64,000 nt of DNA, taken from the NCBI GenBank assembly GCA_963787345.1, contig CAWBCW010000026.1, positions 821,291 to 885,290 on the forward strand, read 5' to 3'. The position numbers were made by a program, and so were the translations under genes. Below, in pieces: positions 8,747 to 16,685 of this stretch (the first letter of the stretch is position 1; each line of letters starts with the position of its first letter). The notes under the pieces are model-generated. The model was not told where the DNA came from and searched no databases. It was given only the letters and a program-made list of their open reading frames with translations. Source of the DNA: Bacillus_BD sp963787345. GTDB lineage: Bacteria; Bacillota; Bacilli; Bacillales; Cytobacillaceae.

Positions 8747-10045
8747 ATGAAGGAAATTTCAATCGGTTTATTAGGACTGGGTACTGTTGGTTCGGGTGTT
8801 GTGAAAATAATTGAGGACCATCAAGATAAGCTTATGCATCAAGTGGGATGTCCGGTAAAGGTTAAGAAAGTACTAGTGAAAAATATTGAAAAGCACAGTA
8901 AGAGTGGTGTTGTCGATCCAGCTTTATTAACAACAAATGTGGACGAAGTCTTAAATGATCCGGAAATAGATATTATCGTTGAGGTAATGGGCGGTATTGA
9001 AGAAACGAAAAAACACTTGCTGCAAGCTTTCAAAAATAAAAAGCATGTGGTAACAGCGAATAAAGACTTAATGGCCCTTCACGGAGGCAAACTGTTAAGA
9101 ACTGCTTCTGAAAACAACTGTGATTTATTTTTTGAAGCAAGTGTTGCGGGTGGAATTCCAATTTTAAGAAGCATAACAGACGGATTATCTTCTGATAAAA
9201 TTGTTAAGATTATGGGAATTGTCAATGGAACAACAAACTTTATCCTAACAAAAATGAGCCAAAATGGAGCCGCTTATGATGAAGTATTAAAGCAAGCACA
9301 GGAATTAGGATTTGCTGAAGCGGATCCGACATCGGATGTTGAAGGGTTAGATGCAGCAAGAAAAATGGTGATTCTTGCAACGTTAGGATTTTCAATGGAA
9401 ATGGCGTTGAATGACGTTTCGGTCGAAGGAATTACAAGTGTAACCGAAGAAGACATCCAGTATGGAAAGCAACTCGGTTATACGATGAAGCTAATCGGAA
9501 TTGCTAAACTTGATAATGATAAAGTAGAAGTTAGCGTTCAACCGACCTTTTTATCTGACACGCATCCACTAGCATCTGTTCAAAATGAATATAATGCTGT
9601 CTATGTTTGTGGTGAAGCTGTAGGTGAAACGATGTTCTACGGTCCAGGAGCAGGAAGTTTACCAACTGCTACTTCGATCGTATCTGATTTAGTAGAAGTA
9701 ATGAAAAATATTGGATCAGGTATAAATGGAAAAAGCATTATTGCTCCGCAATATCCGAAACAATTAAAACAAGCAGATGAAATGTTTTCAAAATACTTTT
9801 TACGCTTGCATGTAGCGGACGAGGCTGGTGTTTTTGCAAAAATTACCTCATTGTTTGCCGAGCATGGGATTAGTTTTGAAAAAATCCTTCAATTACCTGT
9901 TATCAAGCGTGAGGTGGCTGAAATCGTATTAGTTACCCATCATGCATCTAAAAAGGATTATGAGGATGTATTAGTTAAATTAAGTGATTTATCTTCTGTT
10001 AAAGAAATCAAAAGTTCATATCGTGTTGAAGGGAGCACAATCTAA
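8747..10045 (+). CDS. hom: Homoserine dehydrogenase
   Basis: A 432-aa enzyme that reduces aspartate semialdehyde to homoserine, the branch to threonine and methionine. The NAD(P) site is GLLGLGTVGSGVV at residues 7-19. The catalytic core has VVTANKDL, FEASVAGGIPI, GIVNGTTNFILTKM and EADPTSDVEGLDAARK. The last 80 residues form an ACT domain (LRLHVADEAGVFAKI), usually for feedback control. The start has a GGGGAG site. It is the first gene of the threonine operon; its stop overlaps the start codon of the thrC remnant (TAATG). Confidence 0.95.
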   Translation: MKEISIGLLGLGTVGSGVVKIIEDHQDKLMHQVGCPVKVKKVLVKNIEKHSKSGVVDPALLTTNVDEVLNDPEIDIIVEVMGGIEETKKHLLQAFKNKKHVVTANKDLMALHGGKLLRTASENNCDLFFEASVAGGIPILRSITDGLSSDKIVKIMGIVNGTTNFILTKMSQNGAAYDEVLKQAQELGFAEADPTSDVEGLDAARKMVILATLGFSMEMALNDVSVEGITSVTEEDIQYGKQLGYTMKLIGIAKLDNDKVEVSVQPTFLSDTHPLASVQNEYNAVYVCGEAVGETMFYGPGAGSLPTATSIVSDLVEVMKNIGSGINGKSIIAPQYPKQLKQADEMFSKYFLRLHVADEAGVFAKITSLFAEHGISFEKILQLPVIKREVAEIVLVTHHASKKDYEDVLVKLSDLSSVKEIKSSYRVEGSTI

Positions 10046-10131
10046 TGAGCTGGAAGGGTCTGCTAGAAGAGTACAAAGAGTATTTATCCATCTATAATCA
10101 AAAGGGGTCGTTCACGTATGAGTACCAGTGA
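10045..10131 (+). pseudogene. thrC: thrC remnant: first codons of threonine synthase, rest deleted
   Basis: A 28-codon frame starts by TAATG overlap with hom. Its first residues MSWKGLLEEYKEYL match the known Bacillus ThrC N-terminus (MWKGLI-type, then YKEFLPVT). After about 16 codons similarity stops and the frame runs through the thrB ribosome binding site into thrB, ending at TGA 10129. In Bacilli the order is hom-thrC-thrB, so this is a near-total, clean deletion of thrC (about 1 kb). hom and thrB look intact. Either threonine synthase is encoded elsewhere, or the strain is a threonine auxotroph, or the assembly dropped this stretch. Confidence 0.8.
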
Positions 10132-11032
10132 GATGTTCACAATAAAGGTTCCCGCCAGCACCGCTAATCTAGGTCCTGGGTTTGATTCAATTGGGATGGC
10201 TCTAAACCTTTATTTAACCCTTGAAGTTGAATTATCACATAAATGGGAAGTCATCCCTTTGTCAGATGAGATGGCTGCTTTCCCGAAAGATGAGAGCAAT
10301 TTTATTATTCAAATTGCTGCAAAAACAGCAGCGAAGTATGACCGTGCTTTACCGCCGGCAACGATAAAGGTTAACAGTGAAATTCCTTTGGCAAGGGGAT
10401 TAGGCTCAAGTGCATCGGCCATTGTTGCGGGTATTGAGTTAGCAAATTTGCTTTGTCAATTAAATCTTACGAAACAAGAAAAGTTTGAAATTGCGGCTGA
10501 AGTGGAAGGACACCCTGATAATGCAGGAGCTTCTGTATTTGGTGGATTATTAATTGCATGTCAGTCCAGTGATTCAGTTGATGCGGTTGTTGAACATGAT
10601 GTTGATTTAGAGATTGTTGCCGTTGTTCCAAGAGAGGAACTGCTAACTAAGACAGCAAGGGGTGTACTGCCTGAGGAGCTTTCATTCGATCAAGCTGTAA
10701 TGGCAGGAGCTGTATCGAATGTATTAGTAGCCGCTTTATTAACGAAGAACTATTCTCTAGCAGGAAAGATGATGAAAAAGGATCTTTATCATCAACCATA
10801 TAGAAGAGAGCTTGTCCCTCATATGGCCATTATCGAGGAAAAGGCGCCTGAATTTGGAGCATTCGGGGTAACGTTAAGTGGAGCTGGGCCAACAATCCTC
10901 TGTTTCGTAGAACCTGGAAATAGTCAGGCTGTTATTGCTGGTTTAAAGAAAAGCCTTCCAGAAATGGATTATTTATCTTTGAAAATCGACCAAGCGGGCA
11001 GTAAAGTTTTTTCGATGAGTAGAATAGAATAA
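10118..11032 (+). CDS. thrB: Homoserine kinase
   Basis: A 304-aa GHMP kinase that phosphorylates homoserine with ATP. Motif 1 is VPASTANLGPGFDS, the ATP-binding motif 2 is PLARGLGSSASAIVAG, and motif 3 near the C-terminus is GVTLSGAGPTIL. AAAAGGGG lies before ATG 10118; a second in-frame ATG at 10133 is possible. It overlaps the end of the thrC scar and ends in a strong bidirectional terminator. Confidence 0.94.
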   Translation: MSTSEMFTIKVPASTANLGPGFDSIGMALNLYLTLEVELSHKWEVIPLSDEMAAFPKDESNFIIQIAAKTAAKYDRALPPATIKVNSEIPLARGLGSSASAIVAGIELANLLCQLNLTKQEKFEIAAEVEGHPDNAGASVFGGLLIACQSSDSVDAVVEHDVDLEIVAVVPREELLTKTARGVLPEELSFDQAVMAGAVSNVLVAALLTKNYSLAGKMMKKDLYHQPYRRELVPHMAIIEEKAPEFGAFGVTLSGAGPTILCFVEPGNSQAVIAGLKKSLPEMDYLSLKIDQAGSKVFSMSRIE

Positions 11033-11066
11033 GAAAAAGCGGCCTTTACTTAAAGGTCGCTTTTTC
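11033..11066. terminator. Bidirectional terminator thrB/yutI
   Basis: A long stem GAAAAAGCGGCCTTT with AAAGGTCGCTTTTTC, with one G-U pair and U runs on both sides. Confidence 0.85.
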
Positions 11067-11108
11067 TTATTCATGTGATGGATAAATAACTTTAAGAGTT
11101 TACTATTA

Positions 11109-11345
11109 TTAGAATACTTGTTCTACTTCAACTACACCAGGGACTTCTTCGAGAAGAGCACGTTCGATCCCTGCTTTTAACGTAATTGTTGAGCTAGGGC
11201 AAGTTCCACATGCACCAAGTAAACGTAATTTAACAATACCTTCTTCAATATCGATTAATTCACAATCTCCTCCATCGCGAAGAAGGAATGGGCGTAATTT
11301 ATCTAGCACTTCTTGAACTTTCTCAACCATTTGTTGTTCTGACAT
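11109..11345 (-). CDS. yutI: NifU C-terminal-type Fe-S scaffold YutI
   Basis: A 78-aa NifU-like C-terminal domain protein. The Fe-S binding motif C-x2-C is LLGACGTCPSS, and the front half has LRPFLLRDGGDCELIDIEEG. It supplies or carries Fe-S clusters in the cytosol. ATG follows AAAGGAGC. Single gene, convergent with thrB, as in B. subtilis. Confidence 0.93.
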   Translation of the reverse strand: MSEQQMVEKVQEVLDKLRPFLLRDGGDCELIDIEEGIVKLRLLGACGTCPSSTITLKAGIERALLEEVPGVVEVEQVF

Positions 11346-11463
11346 TTTTATCGGCTCCTTTCATACTAACTATTATACTCAGATGAAAATAAAAAAGCTA
11401 CAAATGAGAATCAAAACCACATAATCCCAGAAAATCCTCTTTTTGGCGCAGCAAAAGGAAATA

Positions 11464-11489
11464 AAAAAACCGCTGCCTTGGCGGTTTTT
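11464..11489 (-). terminator. Terminator of yutJ
   Basis: GC-rich stem AAAAACCGC / GCGGTTTTT with U run on the minus strand, just past the yutJ stop. Confidence 0.8.
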
Positions 11490-11496
11490 CGTCCTT

Positions 11497-12561
11497 TTAA
11501 CCACGGTGGTATTTATACATCCATAAAATACCAGATTTTAGTAAGCGGGCAACTCTTCCCGTAACTGGTTTTTCAGCAACAAGACCAAATCCATGTTTTT
11601 TACCTAAGGATCCAAGGACTCCTTTTAATTTAATGACAGGGAGTGTCTCCGGAAGTTCCTCTCCATTCCAGCGTTTTAATAGGATATCGACAATTTGCTC
11701 ACCTTGTCCCTCTGCTAATTGTGCACTTGGGGCATGTGGCAGACTGGCACAATCTCCTACAACATATACATGTTCATTGCCTGGAATGTTATGGTATTTG
11801 GTTAGAATGACTCTGCCTTGTTTATCTTTTTCGACATTTAGTTCCTGTACTACTCGATTTGGCTGGATTCCAGCTGTCCAAACGGTCGCATCACACGCAA
11901 TCGGTTCATCGTGGTTGTATAACATATTTTCTTCCACTCTTGTAATATTGGAATTACTAACGATATCAACCCCATTATTATCAAACCAATTTTGCACATA
12001 AGTACTAAGTTTGATAGGGAAGGCGGATAAAATATAATTACCACGGTCAAATACTTTAACTTTTAAGTCTGGACGACTTTCGACTAGCTCTGAGGCAAGT
12101 TCCACACCGCTTAATCCTGCTCCAACGATAGAAACAACTGAACCAGGAGATAAATTATTTAATGCCTGATATGTCATTCGAGATTGCTCAATCGTTTGGA
12201 TGCTGTATGCATACTCTTCAACACCTGGTACATTGTGATATTTATCCTCACAGCCAAGTCCGATAATTAGTTCGTCATAGGTAATATTTGTTTCATTTTC
12301 AAGGATGACCTTTTTCTCTTCAAGGTCAATTTTTACAATTTCCGCATAGACGACTTTTAATTTGGCACTTTCAGGAAATGGAACTCGTACATCTTGATCT
12401 GAAATTGTTCCTGCTGCAAGAGCATAAAACTCTGTTTTTAAACTATGATATGGTGCACGGTCAATTAAGGTCACAGAAACATTACTAGGTAATTTAGGTA
12501 ACAAACGCTCTAAAATTCGAACACCACCATATCCGCCACCAAGTAAAACCAGATTTTTCAT
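11497..12561 (-). CDS. yutJ: Type II NADH dehydrogenase-like flavoprotein YutJ
   Basis: A pyridine nucleotide-disulfide oxidoreductase family protein of about 354 aa. The FAD site is LLGGGYGGVRIL at the N-terminus, the NAD(P) site is SIVGAGLSGVELASEL near residue 155, and the second FAD motif is VYVVGDCASLP. The C-terminus is shorter than in Ndh and has no clear membrane helix. I set the start at ATG 12561 because GGGGAA is 8 nt upstream; ATG 12567 is too close to it. Electron donor and acceptor are not shown by the sequence. Confidence 0.88.
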   Translation of the reverse strand: MKNLVLLGGGYGGVRILERLLPKLPSNVSVTLIDRAPYHSLKTEFYALAAGTISDQDVRVPFPESAKLKVVYAEIVKIDLEEKKVILENETNITYDELIIGLGCEDKYHNVPGVEEYAYSIQTIEQSRMTYQALNNLSPGSVVSIVGAGLSGVELASELVESRPDLKVKVFDRGNYILSAFPIKLSTYVQNWFDNNGVDIVSNSNITRVEENMLYNHDEPIACDATVWTAGIQPNRVVQELNVEKDKQGRVILTKYHNIPGNEHVYVVGDCASLPHAPSAQLAEGQGEQIVDILLKRWNGEELPETLPVIKLKGVLGSLGKKHGFGLVAEKPVTGRVARLLKSGILWMYKYHRG

Positions 12562-12832
12562 TATCATTTCCCCTTTTTTCCATTCATTTACTATGAAACT
12601 CTATTTTAATATTGGATTAAATATGGAAAGATGAACGAAATTCTTTTAACTGCTTAATCCAAAACGAAAATGTTTTTGAATGGATTGTTTTTCTATATTA
12701 ATATTATTGTTAACACTTATAAAAGCGCTATCAAAATTATATTTTAATAATAAGTAAATGCTTTATAAATGTTAGACATATAAGCAAAGTATAACTAAAT
12801 TGTGACAAAATAACAACAGATTTAAGTCTTTT

Positions 12833-12875
12833 TTATGACGATAAAAATATTGATATAATATTTTTATCGTCATAA
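12833..12875. promoter_or_regulatory. Perfect 18-bp inverted repeat
   Basis: TTATGACGATAAAAATAT and its exact complement are separated by 7 nt. No T run follows, so it is not a typical terminator. It lies in the 560-bp gap between yutJ and yuzB and encloses a TATAAT hexamer at 12854. It could be an operator, a cruciform or a small-RNA terminator. The rest of the gap is AT-rich sequence with no gene I can see, plus the repeat starting at 12925. Confidence 0.6.
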
Positions 12876-12924
12876 CGAAGTGGATACATTTGTCACATGA
12901 ATGGAAAGTAAGTAAGATAGATTT

Positions 12925-13112
12925 AACTTCCTTCAGCAGAATTCTCCCACTCTATAAGTGGCTCGATGAATGCTAAGCTATTATCCATTCAGTGGGTTCA
13001 AACCCCAGCTGAATGAAGTTAAAGCCTCCGGCGGATGTCTCGGATTTTTTAGGTAATTTCTCGAGCGGGCTCGAAAAAAATCCGGACGCAAATTCAATGG
13101 GCGAATTTGATG
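12925..13112 (+). repeat. Structured repeat, copy A (full length)
   Basis: Outer arms AACTTCCTTCAGC (12925) and GCTGAATGAAGTT (13008) pair over 12 of 13 positions. They enclose hairpins CCACT/AGTGG, GAATG/CATTC and a small arm with loop TTCAAAC. A second module starts at AAAGCCTCCGGCGG, contains CGGATTTTTT paired with AAAAAAATCCG around TCGAG/CTCGA, and ends in the AAATTC/GAATTT hairpin and GAATTTGATG. The end lies 6 nt from the yuzB SD. Other copies are at 23600, 58789 and 63475; partial ones at 19773, 34030, 37130, 48879 and 59149. Confidence 0.8.
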
Positions 13113-13130
13113 AAAATTGGGGTGATATAG

Positions 13131-13367
13131 ATGAGGAAAACAATGGTTGAATTTTGTATCAGTAATTTAGCGAATGGTTCACAAAAAGCAAAAGCCATAT
13201 TAGAAAGGGATTCAAACCTTGATATCGTTGAATATGGTTGCCTTAGTAACTGTGGAAAATGCTACCACACCTTTTACGCACTTGTAAACGGAGAGGTGGT
13301 TATGGGAGAGACTCCAGAGCAACTTGTCGAAAACATTTATGAACGAATAGAGAGTTTGCCTCTTTAA
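13131..13367 (+). CDS. yuzB: YuzB family protein (DUF1450)
   Basis: A 78-aa thioredoxin-fold-like small protein of DUF1450. It keeps three cysteines in YGCLSNCGKC and the typical FALVNGEVVMGETPEQLVENIY end. Function unknown; the cysteines suggest a redox or metal-binding role. ATG 13131 follows GGGGTG by 6 nt; ATG 13143 (MVEFCISN) is an alternative that matches family N-termini. It lies directly behind structured repeat copy A. A paralogue lies at 21513. Confidence 0.88.
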   Translation: MRKTMVEFCISNLANGSQKAKAILERDSNLDIVEYGCLSNCGKCYHTFYALVNGEVVMGETPEQLVENIYERIESLPL

Positions 13368-13404
13368 GTCAATAATTGTACTAAAAGGGCTGCATGCTAA
13401 AACA

Positions 13405-13441
13405 AACAGGATACCAAGCTATGTCTAGTTGGTATCCTGTT
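13405..13441. terminator. Bidirectional terminator yuzB/DUF2225 gene
   Basis: A perfect 13-bp stem AACAGGATACCAA / TTGGTATCCTGTT with an 11-nt loop between convergent genes. Confidence 0.75.
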
Positions 13442-13443
13442 AT

Positions 13444-14148
13444 TCATATCGATGATTGAAATTCTCTTGATTGTCTAATGTCACTCCAACGTTCCTTAGC
13501 CATTTCTACTATTTTTGTTTCGGTTGTTTTTCGTTGTTTTTCAATTACTTTGGAAAAATGGAGGCTAGCCTCCTTTATATTGCCAGTTCGGATCGACAAT
13601 TCTCCTAATAGATAGAGGACCCGAATTTCTGACACTTGGGTTCCTTGGTAATCTTGAGTTGAATAACTTTCCATGTACTCATGTAATGCGTTTTTTAGAA
13701 ATCGTTGCTCTTGAAGATCGTTTTCTAAATAGCGATAAAGCCATGCTAGTTTCATATAGGAGCCAGCAAGTAAAATATGGCTTTCTTTTTTTAATGTTGC
13801 GCAATAAATCGCGAGTTTGTATGTTTTAATGGCATCATGAATGGATCTTTTGTTTGAAAAGCTTTGGGGATTCCATTTCGAATATACCTTTTCGATGATA
13901 GCTTCCTTTGTTCCATAAGGAAAATAATCTGAGAAATCTTCAGTAAATGAGAATCCACAAGATGGACAAACGCTTACTTGATAAAAAATCGGATTATGTT
14001 CCGGATTTATATAAGTAGGGCAAAAGTCTGTGTCGGCGGATTCTAATTTTATAAATCGAGAACGAATTTTTTTTGTCGTATATTTGTTGTTACAAATGGT
14101 ACAATTGCAATTTTTGTCATAAAGCGGTTCAATTATAGTCAATTTCAA
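13444..14148 (-). CDS. DUF2225 family protein
   Basis: A 234-aa protein. The N-terminal 65 residues hold a zinc-ribbon-like CNCTICNNKYTTKKIRSR and CPSCGFSF. The rest is alpha-helical, probably TPR-like (AIKTYKLAIYCATLKKES, LLGELSIRTGNIKEASLHFSKV). This is the DUF2225 layout common in Bacillus; function unknown. Convergent with yuzB. Confidence 0.8.
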   Translation of the reverse strand: MKLTIIEPLYDKNCNCTICNNKYTTKKIRSRFIKLESADTDFCPTYINPEHNPIFYQVSVCPSCGFSFTEDFSDYFPYGTKEAIIEKVYSKWNPQSFSNKRSIHDAIKTYKLAIYCATLKKESHILLAGSYMKLAWLYRYLENDLQEQRFLKNALHEYMESYSTQDYQGTQVSEIRVLYLLGELSIRTGNIKEASLHFSKVIEKQRKTTETKIVEMAKERWSDIRQSREFQSSI

Positions 14149-14310
14149 TCACCACCGTTTTAGGTTTAAATACCTATCTCGATCTTATTATAACGTATTT
14201 AATCACGGGACTAAAGGGGGTGATTGGGGAATTTGGAAATTTGCACATTTGTTGAGGGGCATTGAAGAAGTGTATATAATAGAATATAAGTAAAGCGAGG
14301 AGGCAAAAAA

Positions 14311-14634
14311 ATGAGTGAAACAGTTAAAATTACCGAAGCAGCAGCTCTTCAAATAAAAGAAATGATGAAACAAAATGAGGAAGAGGGTTCATTCCTACGA
14401 GTAGGTGTACAAGGCGGCGGCTGTAGCGGCTTAACTTATGGGATGGGATTTACTCCGGAAGCAGAAGAAAATGATCTAGTATTCCAAGTTCACGGGTTGC
14501 AAGTGGTTGTAAATAAAGATGATGCTGGCATTTTAAATGGAACGGTTGTTGACTATAAAGAATCATTGATGGGCGGAGGGTTTACCATTGATAATCCGAA
14601 CGCCATTGCGTCATGCGGATGTGGTTCAATTTAA
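14311..14634 (+). CDS. yutM: HesB/IscA (A-type) Fe-S carrier YutM
   Basis: A 107-aa A-type carrier protein for Fe-S cluster assembly. The three cysteine ligands are present: GGGCSGLTYGM and the terminal CGCG. Length and order follow B. subtilis YutM (also called SufA). SD GCGAGGAGG precedes the ATG. Monocistronic, with a terminator at 14673. Together with YutI it puts two Fe-S assembly genes in this region. Confidence 0.92.
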   Translation: MSETVKITEAAALQIKEMMKQNEEEGSFLRVGVQGGGCSGLTYGMGFTPEAEENDLVFQVHGLQVVVNKDDAGILNGTVVDYKESLMGGGFTIDNPNAIASCGCGSI

Positions 14635-14672
14635 AACAGCTACAAAGCAGGAACACCAGAGGATTGCTAGGT

Positions 14673-14704
14673 AAAAAAAGCGGTTATATAAACCGCTTTT
14701 TTTT
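14673..14704. terminator. Bidirectional terminator
   Basis: Stem AAAAAAGCGGTT / AACCGCTTTTTT with U run between yutM and the convergent gene at 14708. Confidence 0.9.
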
Positions 14705-14707
14705 ATG

Positions 14708-15055
14708 TCATCTAGCCACTTCTCTAAATGATATACGAATCGTTTCTTCTGTCGATTTATTAAATCTCAACATCCACAATACACCAAATTCTCTGTTTTG
14801 ACCTTTTAACCACAATTTAAACTTTTCTACTGTGTTGTTTCCTTCATCCACACGTCCGATATGTAGATAGTCTACAACTTCTGCATCAGGGTACTTCTCC
14901 TTTGTTCTTTGAACTGCGATATTTCCCCATTTTGCGTAAGGCGGTGTCGGCCTTTGGGCATGCACGATCGATTCTGAAGGGAATGAAATCATATCTGATG
15001 TTCCCACCGACATAAATGAAAAGCAAATGACAGTAAGATAAATGAATTTCTTCAT
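14708..15055 (-). CDS. Secreted DUF3889 protein
   Basis: A 115-aa exported protein. I set the start at ATG 15055 (MKKFIYLTVIC) because AAAGGGGGG lies 7 nt upstream; the open frame extends further but without coding character. Residues 1-20 form a signal peptide. The remainder (PPYAKWGNIAVQRTKEKYPDAEVVDYLHIGR...VEKFKLWL) fits DUF3889, known from small secreted Bacillus proteins such as YqzG/YhdC. Function unknown. Confidence 0.75.
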   Translation of the reverse strand: MKKFIYLTVICFSFMSVGTSDMISFPSESIVHAQRPTPPYAKWGNIAVQRTKEKYPDAEVVDYLHIGRVDEGNNTVEKFKLWLKGQNREFGVLWMLRFNKSTEETIRISFREVAR

Positions 15056-15187
15056 AATCAGCCCCCTTTGCTTTATAGAGTTCGTTAGCATCAATCCTTT
15101 TATTCTGCCACGATTAAAGTCTGAATTAACTGTTTTCCTTTTTAGGAGAAAAATATTTCTAAGATTCAATTGATGTAGTAAACATAA

Positions 15188-15234
15188 TAGTGTATGATGC
15201 ATAGTATAAAGTATATAGTGTATGATACACAGTA
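15188..15234 (+). promoter_or_regulatory. Tandem operator-like sites upstream of padR
   Basis: Two 19-bp sequences, 15188-15206 and 15216-15234, match at 16 of 19 positions and start 28 bp apart. The second contains the perfect dyad GTGTATgATACAC. Their place 40-80 bp before the PadR start suggests autoregulation; no binding has been shown. Confidence 0.5.
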
Positions 15235-15271
15235 CTATTTAATAGCAACTATGGAAAACTGAGGTGGGTGA

Positions 15272-15619
15272 ATGAGTAAATTACTGGATTCGTTAATTAC
15301 AGAGCTTAGGAGAGGAACATTAACATTAGCCGTTTTAAGTCAATTACGTACCCCGCAATATGGATATTCACTTGTTCAGCTTTTAGAGAAATCAGGAATA
15401 TCTATTGAACAAAGTACGTTGTATCCATTATTACGTCGTTTAGAAAAGCAAGAATTGGTTACGAGCAGTTGGGATACGACTGAAAGCAGGCCGCGGAAAT
15501 ATTATGTATTGAGTAAATTTGGAGAGGAAATCTTTTTGCAGTTAAAAGAGGAATGGACTAAGAATTCTAAAGAACTGTATCGATTATTAAAAGGGGAGGA
15601 AGAGGATGGATTTAATTGA
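15272..15619 (+). CDS. PadR-family transcriptional regulator
   Basis: A 115-aa PadR-type winged-helix regulator: LRRGTLTLAVLSQLRTPQYGYSLVQLLE (helices 1-2), EQSTLYPLLRRLEKQELV (recognition helix and wing), SRPRKYYVLSKFGEE. These regulators commonly control the membrane protein gene next to them. It overlaps the next gene by 14 bp. GAGGTGGGTG precedes the ATG. Repeated dyads upstream suggest self-control. Confidence 0.88.
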   Translation: MSKLLDSLITELRRGTLTLAVLSQLRTPQYGYSLVQLLEKSGISIEQSTLYPLLRRLEKQELVTSSWDTTESRPRKYYVLSKFGEEIFLQLKEEWTKNSKELYRLLKGEEEDGFN

Positions 15620-16604
15620 GATCTATATCCAAGAAGTGACGCGCAGGCTTCCGGAAAAAAATCGGGAGGATATCGCCCTTGAATTAAGGTCAACGATCGA
15701 GGATATGCTTCCAGATGATTATGTTGAAAAGGATGTTAAAAAGGCACTAGAGAAATTGGGAAATCCGGCATCATTAGCGAGTGGGTATCGGGATCAACCG
15801 ATGCATTTAATTGGTCCGCGTTACTATGATCTATATATTTCGTTGTTTAAAATGATTTTACCTATTGCCGGTGTTATTGCGGTTATATCAATGATTGCAA
15901 GTTACTTTTTTAGTTATAACGGGGAAGAAGCAATATTAAATATTATTATTAAGGTTTTTTCTGAAGGCATTTGGGTCTTAATTGAAGTAGGTATTCAAGT
16001 TGCTTTCTGGGTAACTCTTACATTTGCGATTATTGAACGGTCAGATAAAGGAAGAGATACAGAGCCATTAACGATGAATTACACGAAGTGGACACCTGAT
16101 GATTTAAAAAATGTCACGTATATCCCTAAGAAAAAAGCAATCCCAAGAAGCGAAGTATTTTTCAGCTTAATTTGGACGGCTATTTGGGCGACGAGTTATT
16201 TTTATGCAGATCACCTTTTAGGAATCTATAAAAACGAGGGAAGTGGTCTAGAATTTGTTACACCTGCATTAAATCAAGATGTGATAATTTCCTATTGGCC
16301 ACTCATTGTTATTGTTATTGGTTTAGAAGTTTCCTTTGCCCTTTTTAAATTTTTTAAAGGGAAGTGGACATATAAGTTGGCTGTATTAAACACGGTTTAT
16401 GAGATAATCGCAACCATTGTCGTAATTGTTATTATGATCAATCCAAATTTATTTCAACCAGAGTTTGTTTCATTTATGGCCGATCTATTTTCTATCTCGG
16501 CAGAACAATTTACAAACTGGATTATTGGCGGAGTTATTTTCCTATTCGTTTTATTTGGTGGGATTTCAATCTTTGATGGATTTCGTAAAGCGAGAATTAA
16601 ATAA
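15606..16604 (+). CDS. HAAS-domain membrane protein
   Basis: A 332-aa protein. Residues 1-60 (DLIEIYIQEVTRRLPEKNREDI...LEKLGNPASLASGYR) form a HAAS-type cytosolic signalling domain. About six membrane segments follow, for example near residues 78-100, 115-140, 185-203, 225-245, 255-275 and 300-320. HAAS proteins are usually coded with a PadR regulator, as here. GGAGGAAGAGG at the end of padR serves as SD. Likely a stress or envelope sensor, by context only. Confidence 0.82.
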   Translation: MDLIEIYIQEVTRRLPEKNREDIALELRSTIEDMLPDDYVEKDVKKALEKLGNPASLASGYRDQPMHLIGPRYYDLYISLFKMILPIAGVIAVISMIASYFFSYNGEEAILNIIIKVFSEGIWVLIEVGIQVAFWVTLTFAIIERSDKGRDTEPLTMNYTKWTPDDLKNVTYIPKKKAIPRSEVFFSLIWTAIWATSYFYADHLLGIYKNEGSGLEFVTPALNQDVIISYWPLIVIVIGLEVSFALFKFFKGKWTYKLAVLNTVYEIIATIVVIVIMINPNLFQPEFVSFMADLFSISAEQFTNWIIGGVIFLFVLFGGISIFDGFRKARIK

Positions 16605-16685
16605 TAAGGTTTACAGAGGAGGATCGGCGAAATTTAGCTCGATCTTTTTGTTTGGAGTTGTTTTTTTAGGATAAAGAATAATACA

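Noticed and set aside
12801..12818. Rex-type site (TTGTGA...) upstream of yutJ
   Set aside because: Only the left half fits; the right half is out of register, and it is over 200 bp from the start codon.
14613..14801. Plus-strand frame across the yutM end and the next gene
   Set aside because: It overlaps yutM in another frame and crosses the terminator hairpin at 14673.
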